DNA of 58,765 nt from RGIG1927 sp045546275 (GTDB lineage Bacteria > Bacillota > Clostridia > UMGS1883): contig JAZQCM010000032.1 in NCBI GenBank assembly GCA_045546275.1, positions 1 through 58,765 on the forward strand, read 5' to 3'. Under the pieces are notes generated by a model. The model made no database searches and was not told where the DNA came from. It saw only the letters and a list, made by a program, of their open reading frames with translations. Shown in pieces: positions 1-7,595 of the stretch. Every line of letters starts with the position of its first letter. Position 1 is the stretch's first letter. The translations under genes and the position numbers were made by a program.

Positions 1-135
1 GGGGGAACCGAACCCGAGCGCGTCCTGCGGACGATGAAGCGAGGGTGCAGGGTTGTGCCGCGGTCGGAAAGCGAACTGCGAAGCAGTGAGTCTCCGGGCA
101 CCGCAAACGGGTAGAATCCCTCCAAGCACGCCAGT
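1..135 (+). ncRNA. 3' part of a structured non-coding RNA (5' end outside the window)
   Basis: GC-rich, non-coding segment in an AT-rich setting, with several helices that can be drawn by eye: AACCC 11-15 with GGGTT 50-54, CGTCC 21-25 with GGACG 29-33, GTGCC 55-59 with GGCAC 97-101, the hairpin ACTGC-GAA-GCAGT at 75-87, and GGG/CCC around 109-120. A strong intrinsic terminator follows at once, so this is the end of a transcript. It does not match tmRNA, SRP RNA, RNase P, 6S or T-box ends as I know them. The Clostridia raiA-motif RNA is one family to compare with, but I cannot confirm it. The 5' end is cut by the window. Confidence 0.6.
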
Positions 136-178
136 AAAAACACAGCATCATTAACTTGGTGTTGTGTTTTTTGTTTTT
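136..178 (+). terminator. Intrinsic terminator of the left-edge RNA
   Basis: The A-rich arm 136-150 pairs, with some G-U pairs, with 157-171 around the loop TTAACT. A T-rich run follows to 178. Confidence 0.8.
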
Positions 179-210
179 GCACCTCCCTTTTTATGCCACT
201 ATTTTAAACC

Positions 211-239
211 TTTACACAAAATTTTTTCTGTGATATAAT
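211..239 (+). promoter_or_regulatory. Sigma-A promoter of the dnaD-dnaC operon
   Basis: TTTACA at 211-216 and a perfect TATAAT at 234-239, separated by 17 bp. It lies about 40 bp upstream of the first start codon and just downstream of the preceding terminator. Confidence 0.85.
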
Positions 240-281
240 AGGGTAAATAATTGTCACTATAAATAGAAGGAGCTCGGAAAA

Positions 282-1292
282 ATGGCTAAAATACAAGTAG
301 CACATCCCATTGTGCCCTTAGAATTGAATTTTATAAATAAACACCTTCCCCAGGCAAATCCCACCCATGTAATGGTTTACATATACGCATTGGGTCTTTG
401 CTATTCGGGCAAGCAGTCAGACAACGCCTACATAGCAGAGGCTTTGGACATACTTGAATCCGACGTTATTAAAGCGTGGAAATACTGGGTAAAAACAGGG
501 CTTATATCATTGGAGGAGGACGGCAGTGTAACCTTCCTTTCCACAAATGTTGAGCCTGTGGCTGACAAGATATATAAGCCTGCTTTAAAAGAGGCTACTC
601 CCGTTGCTGAGTCAACCCCCACACGCCGTGATATTCCCATGACCGAGATTACGGAAAAAATGGGAGTGGATAAGTCATTTTCCGACATGCTTAAAATGGC
701 ACAGCTTATCTGGGGCAAGCCTTTGACACAAAGTGAAATAAAATCGTTGTACTCCATTATGGAATGGTACTCATTTTCAAATGAAATACTTCTTATGCTA
801 TTGGAATACTGTTCTGCTGAAGATAAAACAAAGAACATTAAATATCTTGAAAGTGTTGCTGAAGGCTGGTCAAGTGACGGCATAACAACCGTTAAAATGG
901 CTGAAAAGATTATAAAGCGCAAGGAAAAAGAAAGAAGCATGCTAAAAAAGTGTGCACAAATTTTTGGTTTGAACCGTGCTTTTTCGGACAAAGAGGTTCA
1001 GTATATTTCCGAGTGGACAAACAACTTTTCCATGAGCGAGGCAATGATTAAAGAAGCTTATGCCCGAACAACTCTTAACACAGGCAAATTAAGTTTTCAG
1101 TATATGAACAAAATTCTTTCCACCTGGTCAAAGGAAGGCATTAAAACCGTTGCCGCATTGAAGGATGCCGACAACAGCCGCATTAAACAAGCTAAGCCTT
1201 CACAACAGACAAAAACAAGTTCAAATTATGATTTTGATGATATTGAAAGACTTGCGCTTGAGCGCAGAATGAAAAAAAACGCTACTAATTAA
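282..1292 (+). CDS. DnaD-domain replication initiation protein
   Basis: 336 residues. Proteins of the DnaD/DnaB group help load the replicative helicase at oriC or at restarting forks in Firmicutes. The N-terminal ~90 residues look like the winged-helix part (QANPTHVMVYIYALGL, later AWKYWVKTGLISL). Two DnaD-type C-terminal modules follow, at about residues 125-205 (ending YLESVAEGW) and 215-290 (ending YMNKILSTWSKEGI), the second carrying the YxxxILxxW signature. RBS AGAAGGAG. It is the first gene of an operon with the DnaI/DnaC-like ATPase 11 bp downstream, which is the expected partner. Which initiation protein it replaces functionally cannot be told from sequence. Confidence 0.88.
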   Translation: MAKIQVAHPIVPLELNFINKHLPQANPTHVMVYIYALGLCYSGKQSDNAYIAEALDILESDVIKAWKYWVKTGLISLEEDGSVTFLSTNVEPVADKIYKPALKEATPVAESTPTRRDIPMTEITEKMGVDKSFSDMLKMAQLIWGKPLTQSEIKSLYSIMEWYSFSNEILLMLLEYCSAEDKTKNIKYLESVAEGWSSDGITTVKMAEKIIKRKEKERSMLKKCAQIFGLNRAFSDKEVQYISEWTNNFSMSEAMIKEAYARTTLNTGKLSFQYMNKILSTWSKEGIKTVAALKDADNSRIKQAKPSQQTKTSSNYDFDDIERLALERRMKKNATN

Positions 1293-1303
1293 GGAGGCAC
1301 ACT

Positions 1304-2281
1304 ATGCTTTATCAGAATGCAATGGACGTGCTTGAAACAAGGCGCGAAGAAAGAAAAAACCTCATTGAACAGCGTAAAAATGAAATATATTCACGTATCC
1401 CCCGAATTGGTGAAATAGAAGCAAGACTTTCCTCTACAGGCATGCTGCTTTTGTCCCGCATATCCGAGGGGAACTTGTCCGAGGAAGAAGCAGTTGCACA
1501 GATTATGGCGGAAAACCGCACCTTTACCGAGGAATTGGAACAGCTTCTTAATCAGAACGGCTATCCGAAGGATTATCTTAACCCCCCTTATTTTTGCCCT
1601 ATTTGCTCCGACACAGGCTACAACAAGGAGCAAAAGCTTTGCAGCTGTTTAAAAAGCGAAATTACAAGCAGAGCTCTTTCTGAGGCAAATCTTTCAAAGC
1701 ACATGGCCGGGCAAACCTTTGACAAGTTCAATCTTTCCTATTATGATAACGAAATTAAAAATAGTCGCGGCGTAGGAGCAAGAGAGAATGCGTCAAGTAT
1801 TCTTCGCAGCTGCAAAGAATTTGTTGACGATTTTGATACCATTAATACAAATCTTTTGTTCTACGGCACAAGCGGTCTGGGTAAAACCTTTTTATCCTCA
1901 GCTATTGCAACGGAGCTTTTGAAAAAGGGTAAGGATGTGTTGTACATAAGCGCAAATTCACTCTTTCCGATGCTTGAAAATCTCCATTTTGGCCGTGGCG
2001 ATGCAAAATGTGCATATATTGCCGAAAAGGCGCTTGATGCGGACCTTCTTATTTTAGACGATTTAGGGGCAGAATTTATAACCCAGTTCACCGTAAGTGA
2101 GCTTTTCAGAATTATGAACCATCGTTTGCTCACCGGCAGAAAAATGGTATTTTCAACAAATCTGAGCCTTTCAGAAATTGAAAATACCTATTCTGAAAGA
2201 ATTGTTTCGAGAATTATCGGAAACTTTGACCCGATTCTTTTCTTCGGCGAGGATATCCGCAAAAAGAAAACTTTTGATTGA
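1304..2281 (+). CDS. dnaC: DnaC/DnaI-type helicase-loading AAA+ ATPase
   Basis: 325 residues. Predicted to load the replicative helicase together with the upstream DnaD-like protein. An N-terminal coiled region (about 1-90) is followed by a cysteine cluster, CPICSDTG then CSC, at about residues 97-116. This is the zinc-binding element also seen in DnaI. The AAA+ core has Walker A GTSGLGKT (about 188), Walker B LLILDDLGAE (about 249), a sensor-1 like STNLS and a C-terminal SRIIGN that could supply the arginine finger. RBS AAGGAGG. It ends 8 bp before the next gene, so the genes are co-transcribed. Family assignment is firm; the exact name (dnaC or dnaI) is a convention. Confidence 0.9.
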   Translation: MLYQNAMDVLETRREERKNLIEQRKNEIYSRIPRIGEIEARLSSTGMLLLSRISEGNLSEEEAVAQIMAENRTFTEELEQLLNQNGYPKDYLNPPYFCPICSDTGYNKEQKLCSCLKSEITSRALSEANLSKHMAGQTFDKFNLSYYDNEIKNSRGVGARENASSILRSCKEFVDDFDTINTNLLFYGTSGLGKTFLSSAIATELLKKGKDVLYISANSLFPMLENLHFGRGDAKCAYIAEKALDADLLILDDLGAEFITQFTVSELFRIMNHRLLTGRKMVFSTNLSLSEIENTYSERIVSRIIGNFDPILFFGEDIRKKKTFD

Positions 2282-2289
2282 GGTGCATC

Positions 2290-2592
2290 ATGACATATAA
2301 AGATTTACTTGAAAAGCATATTGATATGCTCAACAACATTCTTATTTCATTTGAGCTTAACTCCCCTGCGGCAATCCGCATGTTGGAGGATGAAAAAAAG
2401 GCGCTTTCCCTCCGCTATGACATTGAAGACCCCGAAGGGTATGATTTTTATGTACCCGCTTGCTACAACGCCCTTGCAACCATCCGTTCTGCAATTGAAC
2501 AGGAAAAAATTAATCCCCAGCTTGCAAGCTACGTTAAAGATGCAAGAGATGAACTTATTGCAATTTTGGAGTATATGAAAAGCGGAAACTAA
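2290..2592 (+). CDS. Small conserved-type hypothetical protein
   Basis: 100 residues, not recognised. The ATG at 2290 is chosen because GAGGTG lies 4 bp upstream; an in-frame TTG at 2278 would overlap the previous stop and lacks an RBS. The protein is soluble-looking, acidic and mainly helical, with Leu/Ile heptad-like spacing at both ends and no Cys pairs, signal peptide or membrane segment. It sits between the helicase-loading ATPase and a membrane protein with gaps of 8 and 12 bp, so it belongs to the same transcript. A replication-related role is only guilt by association. Confidence 0.75.
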   Translation: MTYKDLLEKHIDMLNNILISFELNSPAAIRMLEDEKKALSLRYDIEDPEGYDFYVPACYNALATIRSAIEQEKINPQLASYVKDARDELIAILEYMKSGN

Positions 2593-2604
2593 GGAGGGGT
2601 ATGT

Positions 2605-4668
2605 ATGCCTGTCATAGCCATGCTTGTTTTAGGCGGCAGTCTCCTTGTGGCGAAAAGTGCAAGGAAATATATTGGCAAGTTTGTTCCTGTGTTCTTTCTT
2701 ATTATTTGTTTGCTTTGTGAAATTTTTTGTTTTAATTTTGAATTTTTCCGCAGCAGAACCTACGACGAAATTGAGGATTTTTCAATTGCCCGTTCCATTG
2801 GGGTGAAGCTTGATTACGACAAATACACCCTTCGTTCGGCGCACGATTTTATTGAAATACGAAACATTCACGGTAAGGTGGAGAATATTTATATTAAAAC
2901 CAATACCACCATTCACACAGTTCGTATTACTGCAACAGATGACGCCAACAAAAACCCCTACTTTGCAGGCGAAAGAAAGATTTCACGTTTTACGGAGCAA
3001 ACCTCATACATTAAAACAAATTTTACCGGTAATGCAAAAACAATCCGCATCACCATTCCCGACATTTCAAACAGGATAATAACCTTGTCGGACATTTCGC
3101 TTAACAAGCCCCGACCCATGTTTTTGAATTTGTTAAGACCATTTGTTTTGTTTATTCTTCTTTTGTTCCTTTACTATTTCATAGCAACAAAGGATTTGTG
3201 GAAAATACCCTTTGACCTTACTGATTCCAATCAGAACACAATAACCGTTTCCACGGCTATTTGTCTTTGTGCAATTTTCATGGGCGTTTCAATGCTCAAT
3301 CCCGGCTTTGTAAACCCCACACAGCCGCATTTCAATCAGTACAATGAGCTTGCAGAAGCCTTTTTAGACGGACAACTCCATCTTGAAAAAGAGGTGCCCG
3401 ACATTTTAAAACAAATGGAAAACCCCTATGACCGCTTTGAAAGAAAAGCCGTGTTTAAAAAGGCAAATATGACCGAGCCCTGGGACACAGCACTCTATGA
3501 TGGGAAATACTACGTGTACTTCGGGGTGCTTCCCGTGTTTTTATTCTATCTTCCTGCAAAGCTCGTGGGCATTGATTTCCCCAACTTTTTTGCAGTTGTG
3601 CTTTTTTCCTGGGTGCTTATTGCAGGGGTGTTCTTACTTTATAGGCAACTGGTTAAAGTGTATTTTAAGAATGTACCATACCTTTTGTATCTGACCTTAT
3701 CCGTGCTAACAGTAGCCACCGGTGGCATTGTGTACATTATCAAACGTCCCGATTTCTATTCGGTGCCTATTATGGGAGCTTTGGCGTTTATTGTTATGGG
3801 CTTTTACTTTTGGTTCAAAGCATTGGAAAACGATAAGCTTTCCGTTAAGCACATGACCATAGGCTCAGTTTTTATGGCGCTTGTTTTAATGCTCAGACCT
3901 AACCTTATCTTTTTCTCATGCAGTGCATTTGTGCTTTTCTGGCACAGTGTGTTTACGCATCGTGAGCTTTTAAGCATTAACTCAAAGTTATCCTGCGATA
4001 AATACCGTGGATTAAAAAACACCATAGCTTTTTGTGCACCATATGTTATAGTTGCAATATTCGTGATGGTTTATAATTACCTAAGGTTTGATTTCCCCTT
4101 TGACTTTGGCGAATCCTACAACCTTACCACCTCGGACATGACTCAGCGTGGCTTTAAGCTTGACCGATTGGGTTTAGGCGTGTTTGAATATCTTTTCCGA
4201 CCGCCTAAAATAATGGGCACGTTCCCGTTTTTAACAAGCTCAATGCCTGAAACTGCCTACATAGGCTTTACCAGTAAGGAAGGAATGTTCGGAGGAATAT
4301 TTGCTGTGTACCCTGTTTTGTGGTCGCTTTTTGCAATGCACAAAACAAGGCGCTCACTTCCCTTCCGTTTTTCGGTGTTCCTTGTTGTTACAAGCTTTTT
4401 CATATGCCTTGTGGACACACAGGCAGGCGGTATACTCCCTCGTTACACATGTGACTTTGCAGTGTTTTTTGTAATGGCAGCGGCAGTTACCCTGTTTGGA
4501 TTGTATAAAGAGTATCCGTCACTTGCCACAAAATTTTCCGCATGGGCGCTGTTATGCATGCTGTTTTTCGACTTTTTGTTGTTATTTGCAGGCGGAACCA
4601 GCACAATACAAACCATGAATAAACCCTTATATATGGACTTTTATTCCACATTCGCCTTTTTCTTATAA
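2605..4668 (+). CDS. Multi-pass membrane protein, GT-C glycosyltransferase-like
   Basis: 687 residues. Two N-terminal membrane helices (about 5-25, 27-45) are followed by a ~120-residue extracytoplasmic beta-rich domain, then about ten membrane helices to the C-terminus. The stretch after the next helix, FNQYNELAEAFLDGQLHL, then NPYDR, then WDTALYDGKYYVYFG, is typical of clostridial membrane proteins annotated as GT-C/family-39-like transferases, with acidic residues in the first long outer loop. A lipid-linked sugar donor and an envelope acceptor would be expected, but nothing here identifies the substrate. RBS GGAGGGG. Last gene of its operon; a terminator begins 2 bp after the stop. Its link with replication genes is probably positional only. 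Confidence 0.7.
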   Translation: MPVIAMLVLGGSLLVAKSARKYIGKFVPVFFLIICLLCEIFCFNFEFFRSRTYDEIEDFSIARSIGVKLDYDKYTLRSAHDFIEIRNIHGKVENIYIKTNTTIHTVRITATDDANKNPYFAGERKISRFTEQTSYIKTNFTGNAKTIRITIPDISNRIITLSDISLNKPRPMFLNLLRPFVLFILLLFLYYFIATKDLWKIPFDLTDSNQNTITVSTAICLCAIFMGVSMLNPGFVNPTQPHFNQYNELAEAFLDGQLHLEKEVPDILKQMENPYDRFERKAVFKKANMTEPWDTALYDGKYYVYFGVLPVFLFYLPAKLVGIDFPNFFAVVLFSWVLIAGVFLLYRQLVKVYFKNVPYLLYLTLSVLTVATGGIVYIIKRPDFYSVPIMGALAFIVMGFYFWFKALENDKLSVKHMTIGSVFMALVLMLRPNLIFFSCSAFVLFWHSVFTHRELLSINSKLSCDKYRGLKNTIAFCAPYVIVAIFVMVYNYLRFDFPFDFGESYNLTTSDMTQRGFKLDRLGLGVFEYLFRPPKIMGTFPFLTSSMPETAYIGFTSKEGMFGGIFAVYPVLWSLFAMHKTRRSLPFRFSVFLVVTSFFICLVDTQAGGILPRYTCDFAVFFVMAAAVTLFGLYKEYPSLATKFSAWALLCMLFFDFLLLFAGGTSTIQTMNKPLYMDFYSTFAFFL

Positions 4669-4670
4669 TT

Positions 4671-4729
4671 TTTTGCATCGGCAGGAAAATATTTTTTGAA
4701 ATTTTTTTCAGACCGATGCAACTTTTTTG
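4671..4729 (+). terminator. Terminator of the dnaD-dnaC-membrane protein operon
   Basis: TTGCATCGG at 4673-4681 pairs perfectly with CCGATGCAA at 4713-4721 around a long AT-rich loop and is followed by CTTTTTT. Confidence 0.75.
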
Positions 4730-4748
4730 CCCTTTGAAAAGTATTATA

Positions 4749-4904
4749 GGTGTAAGGCACGTTTCTTACACACGCAGGGGATAGTGAACATCAGTTCCTA
4801 CGGTGTAGCCAATGGCGCGCTTTCTGCACTGTATGTTCCGTTGCGGTTGTCATTTTTCAGAACCGGCCCTCCTCCAACGCCGGTTCTGTTACGGCAACTC
4901 CCTG
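4749..4904 (+). ncRNA. Candidate structured 5' leader of the HHxMNR repeat protein gene
   Basis: The 220 bp between the terminator and the next start codon hold nested complementary segments: GTGTAAG 4750-4756 with CTTACAC 4765-4771, CAGGG 4775-4779 with CCCTG 4900-4904 closing a domain, GTTGC 4840-4844 with GCAAC 4894-4898, and the strong hairpin CAGAACCGG 4858-4866 with CCGGTTCTG 4880-4888. The layout resembles a multi-branched cis-regulatory RNA. It matches no riboswitch consensus that I recognise. A promoter was not clearly seen. Confidence 0.45.
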
Positions 4905-4952
4905 TTACATAGTTTATTTTTTATTTATCTTATACAAGAAAGGATTTTTATC

Positions 4953-5975
4953 ATGAAGAATTTAACAAAAGCATTAATCGCAGGTGTTATTTCTGCAACT
5001 TTACTTACCACAACTGCTTTTGCAGCTGTTCCCGTTCGTTCCACATTTGAAGAATTAGGTTTTACTGTAAATTGGGACCAGCAAACAAAAACAGTTACTC
5101 TTACAAACGGCGACTTTACATTCAGCGAAGTAATCGGTGAAAACTTCAAGCTTGAAAATGACACAACAACCACAACTGAAGAATATGCTACATCCATCAT
5201 TGATGCATGGAAGAAGGAAGCGTTGTCCGCAGTTGTTACAATAACAGAAATCAATAAGGACGGAAGCTTCTGGGCACAGAGCGAAAAGCTTGGCGAAGTT
5301 GTTTTCAAAACAGACGAAAACACCTCCTTCCATCATGAGATGAACAGAATGGCATACCGTTTCGAAAACCTTGAGGTTGGCAAAAAGGTTAAGGTGTACT
5401 ATGCTGAAGCAATGACACTTTCACTTCCTCCCCAGGTTTATGCAACAGAGGTGGTATTTTTGAACGAAGAAGTGAATCTTTCCATGACAGGTACAATTAT
5501 TGAAACAGGTGAAGGTTTTGTTCTTGCCGAAACAGAAAATGGTGAGGTTATGTTTAAGTTTGACGAAAACACAAATCTCCACCATGAAATGAACAGAATG
5601 TTTTATGCGTTTACTGACCTCACAAAAGGCATGAAGGTGACTATTTACCATTCCGAAGCGATGACACTTTCACTTCCTCCCCAGACTTATGCTACAGAAA
5701 TTGTTATTATGAATGAAGAAGTGCAGCAAACAGCTTCTCTTACAAAAACAGGTAAGATTACCGAAATCGGCGAAGACTATTTTGTAATTGAAACAGAAAA
5801 CGGCGAATACCAGTTTAACTGCAGTGAAGAAACAAACATTCATCACATTATGAACAGAAGATTGTACCGTTTTGAAGACCTTACAAAGGACATGGAGGTT
5901 GAAGTTGTACATGCCGATGCGGCAACATTCTCTCTTCCTCCTCAGAGCGCAGCAATCGAAGTAATTATAAAATAA
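4953..5975 (+). CDS. Secreted protein with copper amine oxidase-N-like segment and three HHxMNR/SLPPQ repeats
   Basis: 340 residues, function not known. The ATG at 4953 is preferred: AAGAAAGGA lies upstream and a clean signal peptide follows (MKNLTKALIAG to TTTAFA|AV). The mature N-terminus, VPVRSTFEELGFTVNWD then TKTVTLT, resembles the copper-amine-oxidase N-terminal-like repeat of clostridial surface proteins. Three repeats of 83-87 residues follow, each of beta type with HHxMNR (His pairs at about residues 127, 210 and 297) and, about 30 residues later, a segment ending in SLPPQ. The first two share HHEMNRM and EAMTLSLPPQ exactly. Adjacent His-His and Met suggest metal binding, but this is inference. 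It is a single-gene unit with a folded leader and its own terminator. Confidence 0.8.
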   Translation: MKNLTKALIAGVISATLLTTTAFAAVPVRSTFEELGFTVNWDQQTKTVTLTNGDFTFSEVIGENFKLENDTTTTTEEYATSIIDAWKKEALSAVVTITEINKDGSFWAQSEKLGEVVFKTDENTSFHHEMNRMAYRFENLEVGKKVKVYYAEAMTLSLPPQVYATEVVFLNEEVNLSMTGTIIETGEGFVLAETENGEVMFKFDENTNLHHEMNRMFYAFTDLTKGMKVTIYHSEAMTLSLPPQTYATEIVIMNEEVQQTASLTKTGKITEIGEDYFVIETENGEYQFNCSEETNIHHIMNRRLYRFEDLTKDMEVEVVHADAATFSLPPQSAAIEVIIK

Positions 5976-5995
5976 GCCTCCACACACATTAACAT

Positions 5996-6040
5996 AAATC
6001 AAGAGGGTGCAGAATTATTTTCTGCGCCCTCTTGATTTTT
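5996..6040 (+). terminator. Terminator of the repeat-protein gene
   Basis: AAATCAAGAGGGTGCAGAA at 5996-6014 pairs with 6020-6038 (one G-T pair) around TTATT and ends in a T run. Confidence 0.85.
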
Positions 6041-6045
6041 AAACG

Positions 6046-6078
6046 AAAAAAAGGTATAGCCAAAGCTATACCTTTTTT
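6046..6078 (-). terminator. Symmetrical terminator for the minus-strand 76-residue gene
   Basis: GGTATAGC/GCTATACC (6053-6060/6065-6072) with loop CAAA, flanked by A and T runs on either side. It can stop transcripts from either direction; its position 23 bp after the minus-strand stop fits that gene. Confidence 0.8.
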
Positions 6079-6100
6079 GATTAAGTCAAATTCTTTAATT

Positions 6101-6331
6101 TTAGTGAGCTGCGCGCCATTCTTCAGCCTTAGCAGCGGACATTCTTGTGATAGTTTCTACGGGATGGATAGATTCTTCACCGCCGTTAACGTAAAGGAAA
6201 TACTTTCCGCCGGGTGTTACATAAAGAACTTCTTCATAACCTGTAGCTTCACCAAATTCACCGCTTGTATAGCTTGCTACTACTTCAGCTGTTTCTGTGT
6301 CGTACTCAACCTTACAAATAACCTTCTTCAT
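6101..6331 (-). CDS. Small hypothetical protein of a YDTxTA/GGKYFLY type
   Basis: 76 residues. The start at 6331 is chosen for AAAGGATG upstream; the longer form starting at 6376 has no RBS. The pattern MKKVICKVEYDTETA, then GGKYFLYVNGGEESIHP, then a C-terminal EEWRAAH resembles a family of small Firmicutes proteins (K-Y-D-T-x-T-A near the start, GxYFLxxxGG in the middle, EExREWxE at the end) often seen on accessory DNA. No function is known to me. It has a perfect consensus promoter about 75 bp upstream and its own terminator, so it is probably strongly expressed as a monocistron. Confidence 0.75.
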   Translation of the reverse strand: MKKVICKVEYDTETAEVVASYTSGEFGEATGYEEVLYVTPGGKYFLYVNGGEESIHPVETITRMSAAKAEEWRAAH

Positions 6332-6407
6332 GGGTAAAACATCCTTTCTTTTAAATTCGATAACTGTATGCGCCATAAAAGCATATAACTACACTTCTAT
6401 CAGTTTC

Positions 6408-6436
6408 ATTATATACCCATATTTTGTTATTGTCAA
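6408..6436 (-). promoter_or_regulatory. Perfect consensus sigma-A promoter of the 76-residue gene
   Basis: On the minus strand TTGACA (6431-6436) and TATAAT (6408-6413) are separated by exactly 17 bp. The expected start leaves a leader of about 70 nt. Confidence 0.9.
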
Positions 6437-6515
6437 CAATCTTTGTATTGTGACAATTCATGAAATTTCTCCGTTAAACCCAGGTGTTTTACAATAATTT
6501 GTACGATGGATAAGC

Positions 6516-6896
6516 TTATATCAGTCTCAAAACATTCTCTTTTATCATCAGGGCTGTTTTTATAAATTCATCATCACTTTTCCCTGTTGGGTCTTCAAGG
6601 CCCCAATCATAAATCTCACTGCAGTAAATGTTAGGGCACTTAACATTACAACCCATTGTTATCACAATATCCGGCTGAGGTATATCAGAAATGAGCTTTG
6701 AGTATTGCCCGGTCATATCAATATCAAACCTATCTTTCATTATCCGCACGGCATCGGAATTAATCGAAGGCTTTGTTTCTGTACCTGCAGAGTAGCACTC
6801 GTACTTGTCCGAAAGGTATTTTTTCCCGAAGGCTTCCGCCATCTGGCTGCGGCAGGAGTTGTGTACACAAATAAAAGCTATTTTAGTTTTTTCCAT
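6516..6896 (-). CDS. arsC: Arsenate reductase / low-molecular-weight phosphatase-fold protein, ArsC type
   Basis: 126 residues. Thioredoxin-coupled ArsC reduces arsenate to arsenite in the cytosol. The phosphate-binding loop CVHNSCRS (CX5R) is at residues 10-17, the general acid region EDPTG is near residue 100, and a second cysteine pair MGCNVKCP fits the Cys relay of the thioredoxin-linked class rather than a plain tyrosine phosphatase. Its start lies inside the end of the upstream gene (14-bp overlap), so the two are translationally coupled. No arsR or arsB is nearby, and a role other than arsenic detoxification is possible. Confidence 0.85.
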   Translation of the reverse strand: MEKTKIAFICVHNSCRSQMAEAFGKKYLSDKYECYSAGTETKPSINSDAVRIMKDRFDIDMTGQYSKLISDIPQPDIVITMGCNVKCPNIYCSEIYDWGLEDPTGKSDDEFIKTALMIKENVLRLI

Positions 6897-7446
6897 AGAA
6901 AGGACACCTTCCCTTCAAGCATTGTTCGTTTTTACTACTGAAAGCACATGCAATTTCACTCAAGGGTATATTAACATTGTAGTTTTCGTTCATAAATTCC
7001 ACTGCGGATTTCATTGCAAAAAACGCATCGCGCTTGCAGCATCTGGGGCCACCTGTTTTTGAAATTTCCAGCACAGCTTTCGAGGTGTACTGCATGTGAA
7101 GTCCCCAGTCATTTTTTGACAAAGGTCCTGTGTTGTCAATAATCGCAAGAGCAGCACCCACACTTGTTACTGCTCCGCACACTCCCCACATTCCGCACAT
7201 TGCACCGGGCATTTTTCCGCTTTGCTCACTAAGCTTTTCAAGACTATGCTCTAAATCAATATTTCCACCTGAGTTGTAAAAGGCAGTTAAAACACACGCC
7301 CCGTCCAAAAAGTGATGCTCCGGTCCGTGAATACTCACAAAATCCATTTTTGCAATTTTGCAAAAGAGCTTAACAGGGTCCTTTTCAGCATTATTAAGAC
7401 ATTCTTTTTTAATACGTCCAATTTTTTCATTCATTGTATAGTCCAT
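6883..7446 (-). CDS. DUF5714-domain cysteine-rich protein
   Basis: 187 residues. The start at 7446 follows GGAGG; an in-frame TTG upstream would overlap that RBS. Conserved blocks of the DUF5714 family are visible: HGPEHHFLDGA, MPGAMCGMWGVCGA, GGPRCCKRDAFFA and a C-terminal CAFSSKNEQCLKGRC. Eight or more cysteines in conserved settings suggest a metal or iron-sulfur site, although the family function is unknown. It overlaps arsC by 14 bp, pointing to a joint redox or metal(loid) role. TTGACA is seen about 60 bp upstream, but no well-spaced -10. Confidence 0.82.
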   Translation of the reverse strand: MDYTMNEKIGRIKKECLNNAEKDPVKLFCKIAKMDFVSIHGPEHHFLDGACVLTAFYNSGGNIDLEHSLEKLSEQSGKMPGAMCGMWGVCGAVTSVGAALAIIDNTGPLSKNDWGLHMQYTSKAVLEISKTGGPRCCKRDAFFAMKSAVEFMNENYNVNIPLSEIACAFSSKNEQCLKGRCPFYGKN

Positions 7447-7514
7447 TTTTTCCTCCAATGATCAAGTTCTATCTATAGCATGCATTATATATAGCTTTTT
7501 GTCAAGATGCAAAC

Positions 7515-7545
7515 AAAAAACCTGATGCTATGCATCAGGTTTTCT
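7515..7545 (-). terminator. Terminator, probably the original guaA terminator
   Basis: CCTGATGC/GCATCAGG (7521-7528/7532-7539) with a 3-nt loop, flanked by A and T runs. It lies 20 bp beyond the copy of the guaA end at 7563-7576. Before the island inserted it would have sat directly behind guaA; it now serves the last island gene. Confidence 0.8.
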
Positions 7546-7562
7546 ATTTGCAAGGTACCCTC

Positions 7563-7576
7563 TTATTCCCACTCGA
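7563..7576. repeat. attachment-site repeat, copy distal to guaA
   Basis: TTATTCCCACTCGA, identical over 14 bp to the last codons and stop of guaA at 9933-9946 (minus strand: TCGAGTGGGAATAA, read as -EWE-stop). The 3' end of guaA is a well known integration target of tyrosine-integrase islands, so the pair is read as attL/attR. Confidence 0.8.
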
Positions 7577-7595
7577 CTTCCGCTTTTTTAATCAC

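Noticed and set aside
4812..4952. Extension of the repeat-protein gene upstream into the leader
   Set aside because: The signal peptide begins at 4953 behind an RBS, and the upstream DNA shows base-paired, non-coding structure.
6516..7446. A classical arsenic-resistance operon
   Set aside because: No arsR, arsB/acr3 or arsA neighbours; only ArsC and a DUF5714 protein are present.
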